The notes: generated from the letters alone by a model not told the origin. A stretch of DNA of 64,000 bases from Diprion similis (GCF_021155765.1 NC_060110.1:7315501-7379500); one strand, 5' to 3'; shown: positions 13,801 through 28,111, counted from the first letter of the stretch. Numbers and translations: made by a program.

Positions 13801-14695
13801 TTGGGGCTGAAAATTTCGCGTCTTCGAATCGGTTGGTATGACTCTCCCTAGAGTAATCCGACCACCAGGAACTCGAAAAACACATGCAAAATAGCGTAGG
13901 ACCAACAGCAGAGAAATGACGACGAAAATCTGCAGTTTTTCGGCTGTCACTTTCCAGGCGCTGCTCGCAGGGTATTGGGACTGCGCTCAATCGATTTCTC
14001 TCGCAAAATTACGTCGGAATAGTGCCTTAAGAAATTAATTGCAGCCTTTTTCGAAATCGTCGAAATTTTCAACAAAAATCCAAAGGGGTTAGCCTTAGTT
14101 TTTTCTCGATTTTTGGGGGTGAAAATTTCGCGTCTACGAATCGGTTGGTATGACCCTTCCTAGAGTAATTCGACCACCGGGAACTCAAAAAACACATGCA
14201 AAATAGCGTAGGACCAACAGCAGAGAAATGACGACGAAAATCTGCAGTTTTTCGGCTGTAACTTTCCAGGCGCTGCTCGCAGGGTATTGGGACTGCGCTC
14301 AATCGATTTCTCTCGCAAAATTACGTCGGAATAGTGCCTTAAGAAATGAATTGCAGCCTTTTTCGAAATCGTCGAAATTTTCGTCAAAAATCCAAAGGGG
14401 TTAGCCTTAGTTTTTTCTCGATTTTTGGGGCTGAAAATTTCGCGTCTTCGAATCGGTTGGTATGACCCTTTCTAGAGTAATTCGACCACCAGGAACTCGA
14501 AAAACACATGCAAAATAGCGTAGGACCAACAGCAGAGAAATGACGACGAAAATCTGCAGTTTTTCGGCTGTAACTTTCCAGGCGCTGCTCGCAGGGTATT
14601 GGGACTGCGCTCAATCGATTTCTCTCGCAAAATTACGTCGGAATAGTGCCTTAAGAAATTAATTGCAGCCTTTTTCGAAATCGTCGAAATTTTCG

Positions 14696-17600
14696 TCAAA
14701 AATCCAAAGGGGTTAGCCTTAGTTTTTTCTCGATTTTTGGGGCTGAAAATTTCGCGTCTTCGAATCGGTTGGTATGACCCTTCCTAGAGTAATTCGACCA
14801 CCGGGAACTCAAAAAACACATGCAAAATAGCGTAGGACCAACAGCAGAGAAATGACGACGAAAATCTGCAGTTTTTCGGCTGTAACTTTCCAGGCGCTGC
14901 TCGCAGGGTATTGGGACTGCGCTCAATCGATTTCTCTCGCAAAATTACGTCGGAATAGTGCCTTAAGAAATGAATTGCAGCCTTTTTCGAAATCGTCGAA
15001 ATTTTCGTCAAAAATCCAGAGGGGTTAGCCTTAGTTTTTTCTCGATTTTTGGGGCTGAAAATTTCGCGTCTTCGAATCGGTTGGTATGACCCTTCCTAGA
15101 GTAATTCGACCACCAGGAACTCGAAAAACACATGCAAAATAGCGTAGGACCAACAGCAGAGAAATGACGACGAAAATCTGCAGTTTTTCGGCTGTCACTT
15201 TCCAGGCGCTGCTCGCAGGGTATTGGGACTGCGCTCAATCGATTTCTCTCGCAAAATTACGTCGGAATAGTGCCTTAAGAAATTAATTGCAGCCTTTTTC
15301 GAAATCGTCGAAATTTTCGTCAAAAATCCAAAGGGGTTAGCCTTAGTTTTTTCTCGATTTTTGGGGGTGAAAATTTCGCGTCTACGAATCGGTTGGTATG
15401 ACCCTTCCTAGAGTAATTCGACCACCGGGAACTCAAAAAACACATGCAAAATAGCGTAGGACCAACAGCAGAGAAATGACGACGAAAATCTGCAGTTTTT
15501 CGGCTGTAACTTTCCAGGCGCTGCTCGCAGGGTATTGGGACTGCGCTCAATCGATTTCTCTCGCAAAATTACGTCGGAATAGTGCCTCAAGAAATTAATT
15601 GCAGCCTTTTTCGAAATCGTCGAAATTTTCGTCAAAAATCCAAAGGGGTTAGCCTTAGTTTTTTCTCGATTTTTGGGGGTGAAAATTTCGCGTCTTCGAA
15701 TCGGTCGGTATGACCCTTCCTAGAGTAATTCGACCACCAGGAACTCAAAAAACACATGCAAAAGAGCGTAGGACCAACAGCAGAGAAATGACGACGAAAA
15801 TCTGCAGTTTTTCGGCTGTAACTTTCCAGGCGCTGCTCGCAGGGTATTGGGACTGCGCTCAATCGATTTCTCTCGCAAAATTACGTCGGAATAGTGCCTT
15901 AAGAAATTAATTGCAGCCTTTTTCGAAATCGTCGAAATTTTTGTCAAAAATCCAAAGGGGTTAGCCTTAGTTTTTTCTCGATTTTTGGGGGTGAAAATTT
16001 CGCGTCTTCGAATCGGCTGGTATGACCCTTCCTAGAGTAATTCGACCACCAGGAACTCAAAAAACACATGCAAAATAGCGTAGGACCAACAGCAGAGAAA
16101 TGACGACGAAAATCTGCAGTTTTTCGGCTGTAACTTTCCAGGCGCTGCTCGCAAGGTATTGGGACTGCGCTCAATCGATTTCTCTCGCAAAATTACGTCG
16201 GAATAGTGCCTTAAGAAATGAATTGCAGCCTTTTTCGAAATCGTCGAAATTTTCGTCAAAAATCCAAAGGGGTTAGCCTTAGTTTTTTCTCGATTTTTGG
16301 GGCTGAAAATTTCGCGTCTTCGAATCGGTTGGTATGACCCTTCCTAGAGTAATTCGACCACCAGGAACTTGAAAAACACATGCAAAATAGCGTAGGACCA
16401 ACAGCAGAGAAATGACGACGAAAATCTGCAGTTTTTCGGCTGTAACTTTCCAGGCGCTGCTCGCAGGGTATTGGGACTGCGCTCAATCGATTTCTCTCGC
16501 AAAATTACGTCGAAATAGTGCCTTAAGAAATGAATTGCAGCCTTTTTCGAAATCGTCGAAATTTTCGTCAAAAATCCAAAGGGGTTAGCCTTAGTTTTTT
16601 CTCGATTTTTGGGGCTGAAAATTTCGCGTCTTCGAATCGGTTGGTATGACCCTTCCTAGAGTAATTCGACCACCAGGAACTCGAAAAACACATGCAAAAT
16701 AGCGTAGGACCAACAGCAGAGAAATGACGACGAAAATCTGCAGTTTTTCGGCTGTAACTTTCCAGGCGCTGCTCGCAGGGTATTGGGACTGCGCTCAATC
16801 GATTTCTCTCGCAAAATTACGTCGGAATAGTGCCTTAAGAAATTAATTGCAGCCTTTTTCGAAATCGTCGAAATTTTTGTCAAAAATCCAAAGGGGTTAG
16901 CCTTAGTTTTTTCTCGATTTTTGGGGGTGAAAATTTCGCGTCTTCGAATCGGCTGGTATGACCCTTCCTAGAGTAATTCGACCACCAGGAACTCAAAAAA
17001 CACATGCAAAATAGCGTAGGACCAACAGCAGAGAAATGACGACGAAAATCTGCAGTTTTTCGGCTGTAACTTTCCAGGCGCTGCTCGCAGGGTATTGGGA
17101 CTGCGCTCAATCGATTTCTCTCGCAAAATTACGTCGGAATAGTGCCTTAAGAAATGAATTGCAGCCTTTTTCGAAATCATCGAAATTTTCGTCAAAAATC
17201 CAAAGGGGTTAGCCTTAGTTTTTTCTCGATTTTTGGGGCTGAAAATTTCGCGTCTTCGAATCGGTTGGTATGACCCTTCCTAGAGTAATTCGACCACCAG
17301 GAACTCGAAAAACACATGCAAAATAGCGTAGGACCAACAGCAGAGAAATGACGACGAAAATCTGCAGTTTTTCGGCTGTAATTTTCCAGGCGCTGCTCGC
17401 AGGGTATTGGGACTGCGCTCAATCGATTTCTCTCGCAAAATTACGTCGGAATAGTGCCTTAAGAAATTAATTGCAGCCTTTTTCGAAATCGTCGAAATTT
17501 TCGTCAAAAATCCAAAGGGGTTAGCCTTAGTTTTTTCTCGATTTTTGGGGCTGAAAATTTCGCGTCTTCGAATCGGTTGGTATGACCCTTCCTAGAGTAA

Positions 17601-20311
17601 TTCGACCACCGGGAACTCAAAAAACACATGCAAAATAGCGTAGGACCAACAGCAGAGAAATGACGACGAAAATCTGCAGTTTTTCGGCTGTAACTTTCCA
17701 GGCGCTGCTCGCAGGGTATTGGGACTGCGCTCAATCGATTTCTCTCGCAAAATTACGTCGGAATAGTGCCTTAAGAAATGAATTGCAGCCTTTTTCGAAA
17801 TCGTCGAAATTTTCGTCAAAAATCCAAAGGGGTTAGCCTTAGTTTTTTCTCGATTTTTGGGGCTGAAAATTTCGCGTCTTCGAATCGGTTGGTATGACCC
17901 TTCCTAGAGTAATTCGACCACCAGGAACTCGAAAAACACATGCAAAATAGCGTAGGACCAACAGCAGAGAAATGACGACGAAAATCTGCAGTTTTTCGGC
18001 TGTCACTTTCCAGGCGCTGCTCGCAGGGTATTGGGACTGCGCTCAATCGATTTCTCTCGCAAAATTACGTCGGAATAGTGCCTTAAGAAATTAATTGCAG
18101 CCTTTTTCGAAATCGTCGAAATTTTCGTCAAAAATCCAAAGGGGTTAGCCTTAGTTTTTTCTCGATTTTTGGGGGTGAAAATTTCGCGTCTACGAATCGG
18201 TTGGTATGACCCTTCCTAGAGTAATTCGACCACCGGGAACTCAAAAAACACATGCAAAATAGCGTGGGACCAACAGCAGAGAAATGACGACGAAAATCTG
18301 CAGTTTTTCGGCTGTAACTTTCCAGGCGCTGCTCGCAGGGTATTGGGACTGCGCTCAATCGATTTCTCTCGCAAAATTACGTCGGAATAGTGCCTCAAGA
18401 AATTAATTGCAGCCTTTTTCGAAATCGTCGAAATTTTCGTCAAAAATCCAAAGGGGTTAGCCTTAGTTTTTTCTCGATTTTTGGGGGTGAAAATTTCGCG
18501 TCTTCGAATCGGTCGGTATGACCCTTCCTAGAGTAATTCGACCACCAGGAACTCGAAAAACACATGCAAAAGAGCGTAGGACCAACAGCAGAGAAATGAC
18601 GACGAAAATCTGCAGTTTTTCGGCTGTAACTTTCCAGGCGCTGCTCGCAGGGTATTGGGACTGCGCTCAATCGATTTCTCTCGCAAAATTACGTCGGAAT
18701 AGTGCCTTAAGAAATTAATTGCAGCCTTTTTCGAAATCGTCGAAATTTTTGTCAAAAATCCAAAGGGGTTAGCCTTAGTTTTTTCTCGATTTTTGGGGGT
18801 GAAAATTTCGCGTCTTCGAATCGGCTGGTATGACCCTTCCTAGAGTAATTCGACCACCAGGAACTCAAAAAACACATGCAAAATAGCGTAGGAACAACAG
18901 CAGAGAAATGACGACGAAAATCTGCAGTTTTTCGGCTGTAACTTTCCAGGCGCTGCTCGCAGGGTATTGGGACTGCGCTCAATCGATTTCTCTCGCAAAA
19001 TTACGTCAGAATAGTGCCTTAAGAAATGAATTGCAGCCTTTTTCGAAATCGTCGAAATTTTCGTCAAAAATCCAAAGGGGTTAGCCTTAGTTTTTTCTCG
19101 ATTTTTGGGGCTGAAAATTTCGCGTCTTCGAATCGGTTGGTATGACCCTTCCTAGAGTAATTCGACCACCAGGAACTCGAAAAACACATGCAAAATAGCG
19201 TAGGACCAACAGCAGAGAAATGACGACGAAAATCTGCAGTTTTTCGGCTGTAACTTTCCAGGCGCTGCTCGCAGGGTATTGGGACTGCGCTCAATCGATT
19301 TCTCTCGCAAAATTACGTCGAAATAGTGCCTTAAGAAATGAATTGCAGCCTTTTTCGAAATCGTCGAAATTTTCGTCAAAAATCCAAAGGGGTTAGCCTT
19401 AGTTTTTTCTCGATTTTTGGGGCTGAAAATTTCGCGTCTTCGAATCGGTTGGTATGACCCTTCCTAGAGTAATTCGACCACCAGGAACTCGAAAAACACA
19501 TGCAAAATAGCGTAGGACCAACAGCAGAGAAATGACGACGAAAATCTGCAGTTTTTCGGCTGTAACTTTCCAGGCGCTGCTCGCAGGGTATTGGGACTGC
19601 GCTCAATCGATTTCTCTCGCAAAATTACGTCGGAATAGTGCCTTAAGAAATTAATTGCAGCCTTTTTCGAAATCGTCGAAATTTTCGTCAAAAATCCAAA
19701 GGGGTTAGCCTTAGTTTTTTCTCGATTTTTGGGGCTGAAAATTTCGCGTCTTCGAATCGGTTGGTATGACCCTTCCTAGAGTAATTCGACCACCGGGAAC
19801 TCAAAAAACACATGCAAAATAGCGTAGGACCAACAGCAGAGAAATGACGACGAAAATCTGCAGTTTTTCGGCTGTAACTTTCCAGGCGCTGCTCGCAGGG
19901 TATTGGGACTGCGCTCAATCGATTTCTCTCGCAAAATTACGTCGGAATAGTGCCTTAAGAAATGAATTGCAGCCTTTTTCGAAATCGTCGAAATTTTCGT
20001 CAAAAATCCAAAGGGGTTAGCCTTAGTTTTTTCTCGATTTTTGGGGCTGAAAATTTCGCGTCTTCGAATCGGTTGGTATGACCCTTCCTAGAGTAATTCG
20101 ACCACTAGGAACTCGAAAAACACATGCAAAATAGCGTAGGACCAACAGCAGAGAAATGACGACGAAAATCTGCAGTTTTTCGGCTGTAACTTTCCAGGCG
20201 CTGCTCGCAGGGTATTGGGACTGCGCTCAATCGATTTCTCTCGCAAAATTACGTCGGAATAGTGCCTCAAGAAATGAATTGCAGCCTTTTTCGAAATCGT
20301 CGAAATTTTCG
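14696..20311. repeat. Nine-monomer higher-order duplication within the satellite
   Basis: The block 14696-17503 is repeated as 17504-20311, an offset of 2808 bp or nine monomers. Rare variants recur at exactly this offset: GCAAAAGAGCG (about 15760 and 18568), ATTTTTGTCAAA (about 15938 and 18746), CGGCTGGTA (about 16015 and 18823) and TCTACGAATCGG (about 15381 and 18189). A nested three-monomer shift is also visible: CGGCTGG at about 16015 and 16951 is 936 bp apart. Confidence 0.85.
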
Positions 20312-22895
20312 TCAAAAATCCAAAGGGGTTAGCCTTAGTTTTTTCTCGATTTTTGGGGCTGAAAATTTCGCGTCTTCGAATCGGTTGGTATGACCCTTCC
20401 TAGAGTAATTCGACCACCAGGAACTCGAAAAACACATGCAAAATAGCGTAGGACCAACAGCAGAGAAATGACGACGAAAATCTGCAGTTTTTCGGCTGTA
20501 ACTTTCCAGGCGCTGCTCGCAGGGTATTGGGACTGCGCTCAATCGATTTCTCTCGCAAAATTACGTCGGAATAGTGCCTTAAGAAATGAATTGCAGCCTT
20601 TTTCGAAATCGTCGAAATTTTCGTCAAAAATCCAAAGGGGTTAGCCTTAGTTTTTCCTCGATTTTTGGGGCTGAAAATTTCGCGTCTTCGAATCGGTTGT
20701 TATGACCCTTCCTAGAGTAATTCGACCACCAGGAACTCGAAAAACACATGCAAAATAGCGTAGGACCAACAGCAGAGAAATGACGACGAAAATCTGCAGT
20801 TTTTCGGCTGTAACTTTCCAGGCGCTGCTCGCAGGGTATTGGGACTGCGCTCAATCGATTTCTCTCGCAAAATTACGTCGGAATAGTGCCTTAAGAAATG
20901 AATTATAGCCTTTTTCGAAATCGTCAAAATTTTCGTCAAAAATCCAAAGGGGTTAGCCTTAGTTTTTTCTCGATTTTTGGGGCTGAAAATTTCGCGTCTT
21001 CGAATCGGTTGGTATGACCCTTCCTAGAGTAATTCGACCACCAGGAACTCGAAAAACACATGCAAAATAGCGTAGGACCAACAGCAGAGAAATGACGACG
21101 AAAATCTGCAGTTTTTCGGCTGTAACTTTCCAGGCGCTGCTCGCAGGGTATTGGGACTGCGCTCAATCGATTTCTCTCGCAAAATTACGTCGGAATAGTG
21201 CCTTAAGAAATGAATTGCAGCCTTTTTCGAAATCGTCGAAATTTTCGTCAAAAATCCAAAGGGGTTAGCCTTAGTTTTTTCTCGATTTTTGGGGCTGAAA
21301 ATTTCGCGTCTTCGAATCGGTTGGTATGACCCTTCCTAGAGTAATTCGACCACCAGGAACTCGAAAAACACATGCAAAATAGCGTAGGACCAACAGCAGA
21401 GAAATGACGACGAAAATCTGCAGTTTTTCGGCTGTAACTTTCCAGGCGCTGCTCGCAGGGTATTGGGACTGCGCTCAATCGATTTCTCTCGCAAAATTAC
21501 GTCGGAATAGTGCCTCAAGAAATGAATTGCAGCCTTTTTCGAAATCGTCGAAATTTTTGTCAAAAATCCAAAGGGGTTAGCCTTAGTTTTTTCTCGATTT
21601 TTGGGGCTGAAAATTTCGCGTCTTTGAATCGGTTGGTATGACCCTTCCTAGAGTAATTCGACCACCAGGAACTCGAAAAACACATGCAAAATAGCGTAGG
21701 ACCAACAGCAGAGAAATGACGACGAAAATCTGCAGTTTTTCGGCTGTAACTTTCCAGGCGCTGCTCGCAGGGTATTGGGACTGCGCTCAATCGATTTCTC
21801 TCGCAAAATTACGTCGGAATAGTGCCTCAAGAAATGAATTGCAGCCTTTTTCGAAATCGTCGAAATTTTCGTCAAAAATCCAAAGGGGTTAGCCTTAGTT
21901 TTTTCTCGATTTTTGGGGCTGAAAATTTCGCGTCTTCGAATCGGTTGGTATGACCCTTCCTAGAGTAATTCGACCACCAGGAACTCGAAAAACACATGCA
22001 AAATAGCGTAGGACCAACAGCAGAGAAATGACGACGAAAATCTGCAGTTTTTCGGCTGTAACTTTCCAGGCGCTGCTCGCAGGGTATTGGGACTGCGCTC
22101 AATCGATTTCTCTCGCAAAATTACGTCGGAATAGTGCCTTAAGAAATGAATTGCAGCCTTTTTCGAAATCGTCGAAATTTCCGTCAAAAATCCAAAGGGG
22201 TTAGCCTCAGTTTTTTCTCGATTTTTGGGGCTGAAAATTTCGCGTCTTCCAATCGGTTGGTATGACCCTTCCTAGAGTAATTCGACCACCAGGAACTCGA
22301 AAAACACATGCAAAATAGCGTAGGACCAACAGCAGAGAAATGACGACGAAAATCTGCAGTTTTTCGGCTGTAACTTTCCAGGCGCTGCTCGCAGGGTATT
22401 GGGACTGCGCTCAATCGATTTCTCTCGCAAAATTACGTCGGAATAGTGCCTTAAGAAATTAATTGCAGCCTTTTTCGAAATCGTCGAAATTTTCGTCAAA
22501 AATCCAAAGGGGTTAGCCTTAGTTTTTTCTCGATTTTTGAGGGTGAAAATTTCGCGTCTTCGAATCGGTTGGTATGACCCTTCCTAGAGTAATTCGACCA
22601 CCAGGAACTCGAAAAACACATGCAAAATAGCGTAGGACCAACAGCAGAGAAATGACGACGAAAATCTGCAGTTTTTCGGCTGTAACTTTCCAGGCGCTGC
22701 TCGCAGGGTATTGGGACTGCGCTCAATCGATTTCTCTCGCAAAATTACGTCGAAATAGTGCCTTAAGAAATTAATTGCAGCCTTTTTCGAAATCGTCGAA
22801 ATTTTCGTCAAAAATCCAAAGGGGTTAGCCTTAGTTTTTTCTCGATTTTTGGGGGTGAAAATTTCGCGTCTTCGAATCGGTTGGTATGACCCTTC

Positions 22896-24767
22896 CTAGA
22901 GTAATTCGACCACCAGGAACTCAAAAAACACATGCAAAATAGCGTAGGACCAACAGCAGAGAAATGACGACGAAAATCTGCAGTTTTTCGGCTGTAACTT
23001 TCCAGGCGCTGCTCGCAGGGTATTGGGACTGCGCTCAATCGATTTCTCTCGCAAAATTACGTCGGAATGGTGCCTTAAGAAATTATTTGCAGCCTTTTTC
23101 TTAATCGTCGAAATTTTCGTCAAAAATCCAAAGGGGTTAGCCTTAGTTTTTTCTCGATTTTTGGGGGTGAAAATTTCGCGTCTTCGAATCGGTTGGTATG
23201 ACCCTTCCTAGAGTAATTCGACCACCAGGAACTCGAAAAACACATGCAAAATAGCGTAGGACCAACAGCAGAGAAATGACGACGAAAATCTGCAGTTTTT
23301 CGGCTGTAACTTTCCAGGCGCTGCTCGCAGGGTATTGGGACTGCGCTCAATCGATTTCTCTCGCAAAATTACGTCGGAATAGTGCCTTAAGAAATGAATT
23401 GCAGCCTCTTCCGAAATCGTCGAAATTTTCGTCAAAAATCCAAAGGGGTTAGCCTTAGTTTTTTCTCGATTTTTGGGGCTGAAAAATTCGCGTCTTCGAA
23501 TCGGTTGGTATGACCCTTCCTAGAGTAATTCGACCACCAGGAACTCGAAAAACACATGCAAAATAGCGTAGGACCAACAGCAGAGAAATGACGACGAAAA
23601 TCTGCAGTTTTTCGGCTGTAACTTTCCAGGCGCTGCTCGCAGGGTATTGGGACTGCGCTCAATCGATTTCTCTCGCAAAATTACGTCGGAATAGTGCCTC
23701 AAGAAATTAATTGCAGCCTTTTTCGAAATCGTCGAAATTTTCGTCAAAAATCCAAAGGGGTTAGCCTTAGTTTTTTCTCGATTTTTGGGGGTGAAAATTT
23801 CGCGTCTTCGAATCGGTTGGTATGACCCTTCCTAGAGTAATTCGACCACCAGGAACTCAAAAAACACATGCAAAATAGCGTAGGACCAACAGCAGAGAAA
23901 TGACGACGAAAATCTGCAGTTTTTCGGCTGTAACTTTCCAGGCGCTGCTCGCAGGGTATTGGGACTGCGCTCAATCGATTTCTCTCGCAAAATTACGTCG
24001 GAATGGTGCCTTAAGAAATTATTTGCAGCCTTTTTCTTAATCGTCGAAATTTTCGTCAAAAATCCAAAGGGGTTAGCCTTAGTTTTTTCTCGATTTTTGG
24101 GGGTGAAAATTTCGCGTCTTCGAATCGGTTGGTATGACCCTTCCTAGAGTAATTCGACCACCAGGAACTCGAAAAACACATGCAAAATAGCGTAGGACCA
24201 ACAGCAGAGAAATGACGACGAAAATCTGCAGTTTTTCGGCTGTAACTTTCCAGGCGCTGCTCGCAGGGTATTGGGACTGCGCTCAATCGATTTCTCTCGC
24301 AAAATTACGTCGGAATAGTGCCTCAAGAAATGAATTGCAGCCTCTTCCGAAATCGTCGAAATTTTCGTCAAAAATCCAAAGGGGTTAGCCTTAGTTTTTT
24401 CTCGATTTTTGGGGCTGAAAAATTCGCGTCTTCGAATCGGTTGGTATGACCCTTCCTAGAGTAATTCGACCACCAGGAACTCGAAAAACACATGCAAAAT
24501 AGCGTAGGACCAACAGCAGAGAAATGACGACGAAAATCTGCAGTTTTTCGGCTGTAACTTTCCAGGCGCTGCTCGCAGGGTATTGGGACTGCGCTCAATC
24601 GATTTCTCTCGCAAAATTACGTCGGAATAGTGCCTTAAGAAATTAATTGCAGCCTTTTTCGAAATCGTCGAAATTTTCGTCAAAAATCCAAAGGGGTTAG
24701 CCTTAGTTTTTCCTCGATTTTTGGGGCTGAAAATTTCGCGTCTTCGAATCGGTTGGTATGACCCTTC
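22896..24767. repeat. Three-monomer tandem duplication within the satellite
   Basis: Blocks 22896-23831 and 23832-24767 share a set of rare variants at an offset of 936 bp (three monomers). These are GGAATGGTGCC with TTCTTAATCG, then CCTCTTCCGAAATCG (about 23405 and 24341), then GAAAAATTCGCG (about 23481 and 24417). The two differ at only a few positions, so the duplication is recent. The same GGAATGGTGCC/TTCTTAATCG monomer type also occurs near 7780 and 12772, so the variant is older than this duplication. Confidence 0.85.
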
Positions 24768-27700
24768 CTAGAGTAATTCGACCACCGGGAACTCAAAAAA
24801 CACATGCAAAATAGCGTAGGACCAACAGCAGAGAAATGACGACGAAAATCTGCAGTTTTTCGGCTGTAACTTTCCAGGCGCTGCTCGCAGGGTATTGGGA
24901 CTGCGCTCAATCGATTTCTCTCGCAAAATTACGTCGGAATAGTGCCTTAAGAAATGAATTGCAGCCTTTTTCGAAATCGTCGAAATTTTCGTCAAAAATC
25001 CAAAGGGGTTAGCCTTAGTTTTTTCTCGATTTTTGGGGCTGAAAATTTCGCGTCTTCGAATCGGTTGGTATGACTCTTCCTAGAGTAATTCGACCACCAG
25101 GAACTCGAAAAACACATGCAAAATAGCGTAGGACCAACAGCAGAGAAATGACGACGAAAATCTGCAGTTTTTCGGCTGTCACTTTCCAGGCGCTGCTCGC
25201 AGGGTATTGGGACTGCGCTCAATCGATTTCTCTCGCAAAATTACGTCGGAATAGTGCCTTAAGAAATTAATTGCAGCCTTTTTCGAAATCGTCGAAATTT
25301 TCAACAAAAATCCAAAGGGGTTAGCCTTAGTTTTTTCTCGATTTTTGGGGGTGAAAATTTCGCGTCTACGAATCGGTTGGTATGACCCTTCCTAGAGTAA
25401 TTCGACCACCGGGAACTCAAAAAACACATGCAAAATAGCGTAGGACCAACAGCAGAGAAATGACGACGAAAATCTGCAGTTTTTCGGCTGTAACTTTCCA
25501 GGCGCTGCTCGCAGGGTATTGGGACTGCGCTCAATCGATTTCTCTCGCAAAATTACGTCGGAATAGTGCCTCAAGAAATTAATTGCAGCCTTTTTCGAAA
25601 TCGTCGAAATTTTCGTCAAAAATCCAAAGGGGTTAGCCTTAGTTTTTTCTCGATTTTTGGGGGTGAAAATTTCGCGTCTTCGAATCGGTCGGTATGACCC
25701 TTCCTAGAGTAATTCGACCACCAGGAACTCAAAAAACACATGCAAAAGAGCGTAGGACCAACAGCAGAGAAATGACGACGAAAATCTGCAGTTTTTTGGC
25801 TGTAACTTTCCAGGCGCTGCTCGCAGGGTATTGGGACTGCGCTCAATCGATTTCTCTCGCAAAATTACGTCGGAATAGTGCCTTAAGAAATTAATTGCAG
25901 CCTTTTTCGAAATCGTCGAAATTTTCGTCAAAAATCCAAAGGGGTTAGCCTTAGTTTTTTCTCGATTTTTGGGGCTGAAAATTTCGCGTCTTCGAATCGG
26001 TTGGTATGACCCTTCCTAGAGTAATTCGACCACCAGGAACTCGAAAAACACATGCAAAATAGCGTAGGACCAACAGCAGAGAAATGACGACGAAAATCTG
26101 CAGTTTTTCGGCTGTAACTTTCCAGGCGCTGCTCGCAGGGTATTGGGACTGCGCTCAATCGATTTCTCTCGCAAAATTACGTCGGAATAGTGCCTTAAGA
26201 AATTAATTGCAGCCTTTTTCGAAATCGTCGAAATTTTCGTCAAAAATCCAAAGGGGTTAGCCTTAGTTTTTTCTCGATTTTTGGGGGTGAAAATTTTGCG
26301 TCTTCGAATCGGTTGGTATGACCCTTCCTAGAGTAATTCGACCACCGGGAACTCAAAAAACACATGCAAAATAGCGTAGGACCAACAGCAGAGAAATGAC
26401 GACGAAAATCTGCAGTTTTTCGGCTGTAACTTTCCAGGCGCTGCTCGCAGGGTATTGGGACTGCGCTCAATCGATTTCTCTCGCAAAATTACGTCGGAAT
26501 AGTGCCTTAAGAAATTAATTGCAGCCTTTTTCGAAATCGTCGAAATTTTCGTCAAAAATCCAAAGGGGTTAGCCTTAGTTTTTCCTCGATTTTTGGGGCT
26601 GAAAATTTCGCGTCTTCGAATCGGTTGGTATGACCCTTCCTAGAGTAATTCGACCACCGGGAACTCAAAAAACACATGCAAAATAGCGTAGGACCAACAG
26701 CAGAGAAATGACGACGAAAATCTGCAGTTTTTCGGCTGTAACTTTCCAGGCGCTGCTCGCAGGGTATTGGGACTGCGCTCAATCGATTTCTCTCGCAAAA
26801 TTACGTCGGAATAGTGCCTTAAGAAATGAATTGCAGCCTTTTTCGAAATCGTCGAAATTTTCGTCAAAAATCCAAAGGGGTTAGCCTTAGTTTTTTCTCG
26901 ATTTTTGGGGCTGAAAATTTCGCGTCTTCGAATCGGTTGGTATGACTCTTCCTAGAGTAATTCGACCACCAGGAACTCGAAAAACACATGCAAAATAGCG
27001 TAGGACCAACAGCAGAGAAATGACGACGAAAATCTGCAGTTTTTCGGCTGTCACTTTCCAGGCGCTGCTCGCAGGGTATTGGGACTGCGCTCAATCGATT
27101 TCTCTCGCAAAATTACGTCGGAATAGTGCCTTAAGAAATTAATTGCAGCCTTTTTCGAAATCGTCGAAATTTTCAACAAAAATCCAAAGGGGTTAGCCTT
27201 AGTTTTTTCTCGATTTTTGGGGGTGAAAATTTCGCGTCTACGAATCGGTTGGTATGACCCTTCCTAGAGTAATTCGACCACCGGGAACTCAAAAAACACA
27301 TGCAAAATAGCGTAGGACCAACAGCAGAGAAATGACGACGAAAATCTGCAGTTTTTCGGCTGTAACTTTCCAGGCGCTGCTCGCAGGGTATTGGGACTGC
27401 GCTCAATCGATTTCTCTCGCAAAATTACGTCGGAATAGTGCCTCAAGAAATTAATTGCAGCCTTTTTCGAAATCGTCGAAATTTTCGTCAAAAATCCAAA
27501 GGGGTTAGCCTTAGTTTTTTCTCGATTTTTGGGGGTGAAAATTTCGCGTCTTCGAATCGGTCGGTATGACCCTTCCTAGAGTAATTCGACCACCAGGAAC
27601 TCGAAAAACACATGCAAAATAGCGTAGGACCAACAGCAGAGAAATGACGACGAAAATCTGCAGTTTTTCGGCTGTAACTTTCCAGGCGCTGCTCGCAGGG

Positions 27701-28111
27701 TATTGGGACTGCGCTCAATCGATTTCTCTCGCAAAATTACGTCGGAATAGTGCCTTAAGAAATTAATTGCAGCCTTTTTCGAAATCGTCGAAATTTTCGT
27801 CAAAAATCCAAAGGGGTTAGCCTTAGTTTTTTCTCGATTTTTGGGGGTGAAAATTTTGCGTCTTCGAATCGGTTGGTATGACCCTTCCTAGAGTAATTCG
27901 ACCACCGGGAACTCAAAAAACACATGCAAAATAGCGTAGGACCAACAGCAGAGAAATGACGACGAAAATCTGCAGTTTTTCGGCTGTAACTTTCCAGGCG
28001 CTGCTCGCAGGGTATTGGGACTGCGCTCAATCGATTTCTCTCGCAAAATTACGTCGGAATAGTGCCTTAAGAAATTAATTGCAGCCTTTTCCGAAATCGT
28101 CGAAATTTTCG
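24680..28111. repeat. Six-monomer duplication with a one-monomer loss, within the satellite
   Basis: Variants in 24680-25740 recur in 26552-27612 at an offset of 1872 bp (six monomers): TTTTTCCTCGATTT, TGACTCTTCC, TTCAACAAAAATCC and TCTACGAATCGG. Further along, the marker AAAATTTTGCG (about 26290 and 27850) recurs at only 1560 bp (five monomers). The second block has therefore lost exactly one monomer, which is the signature of unequal exchange in register. Confidence 0.8.
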
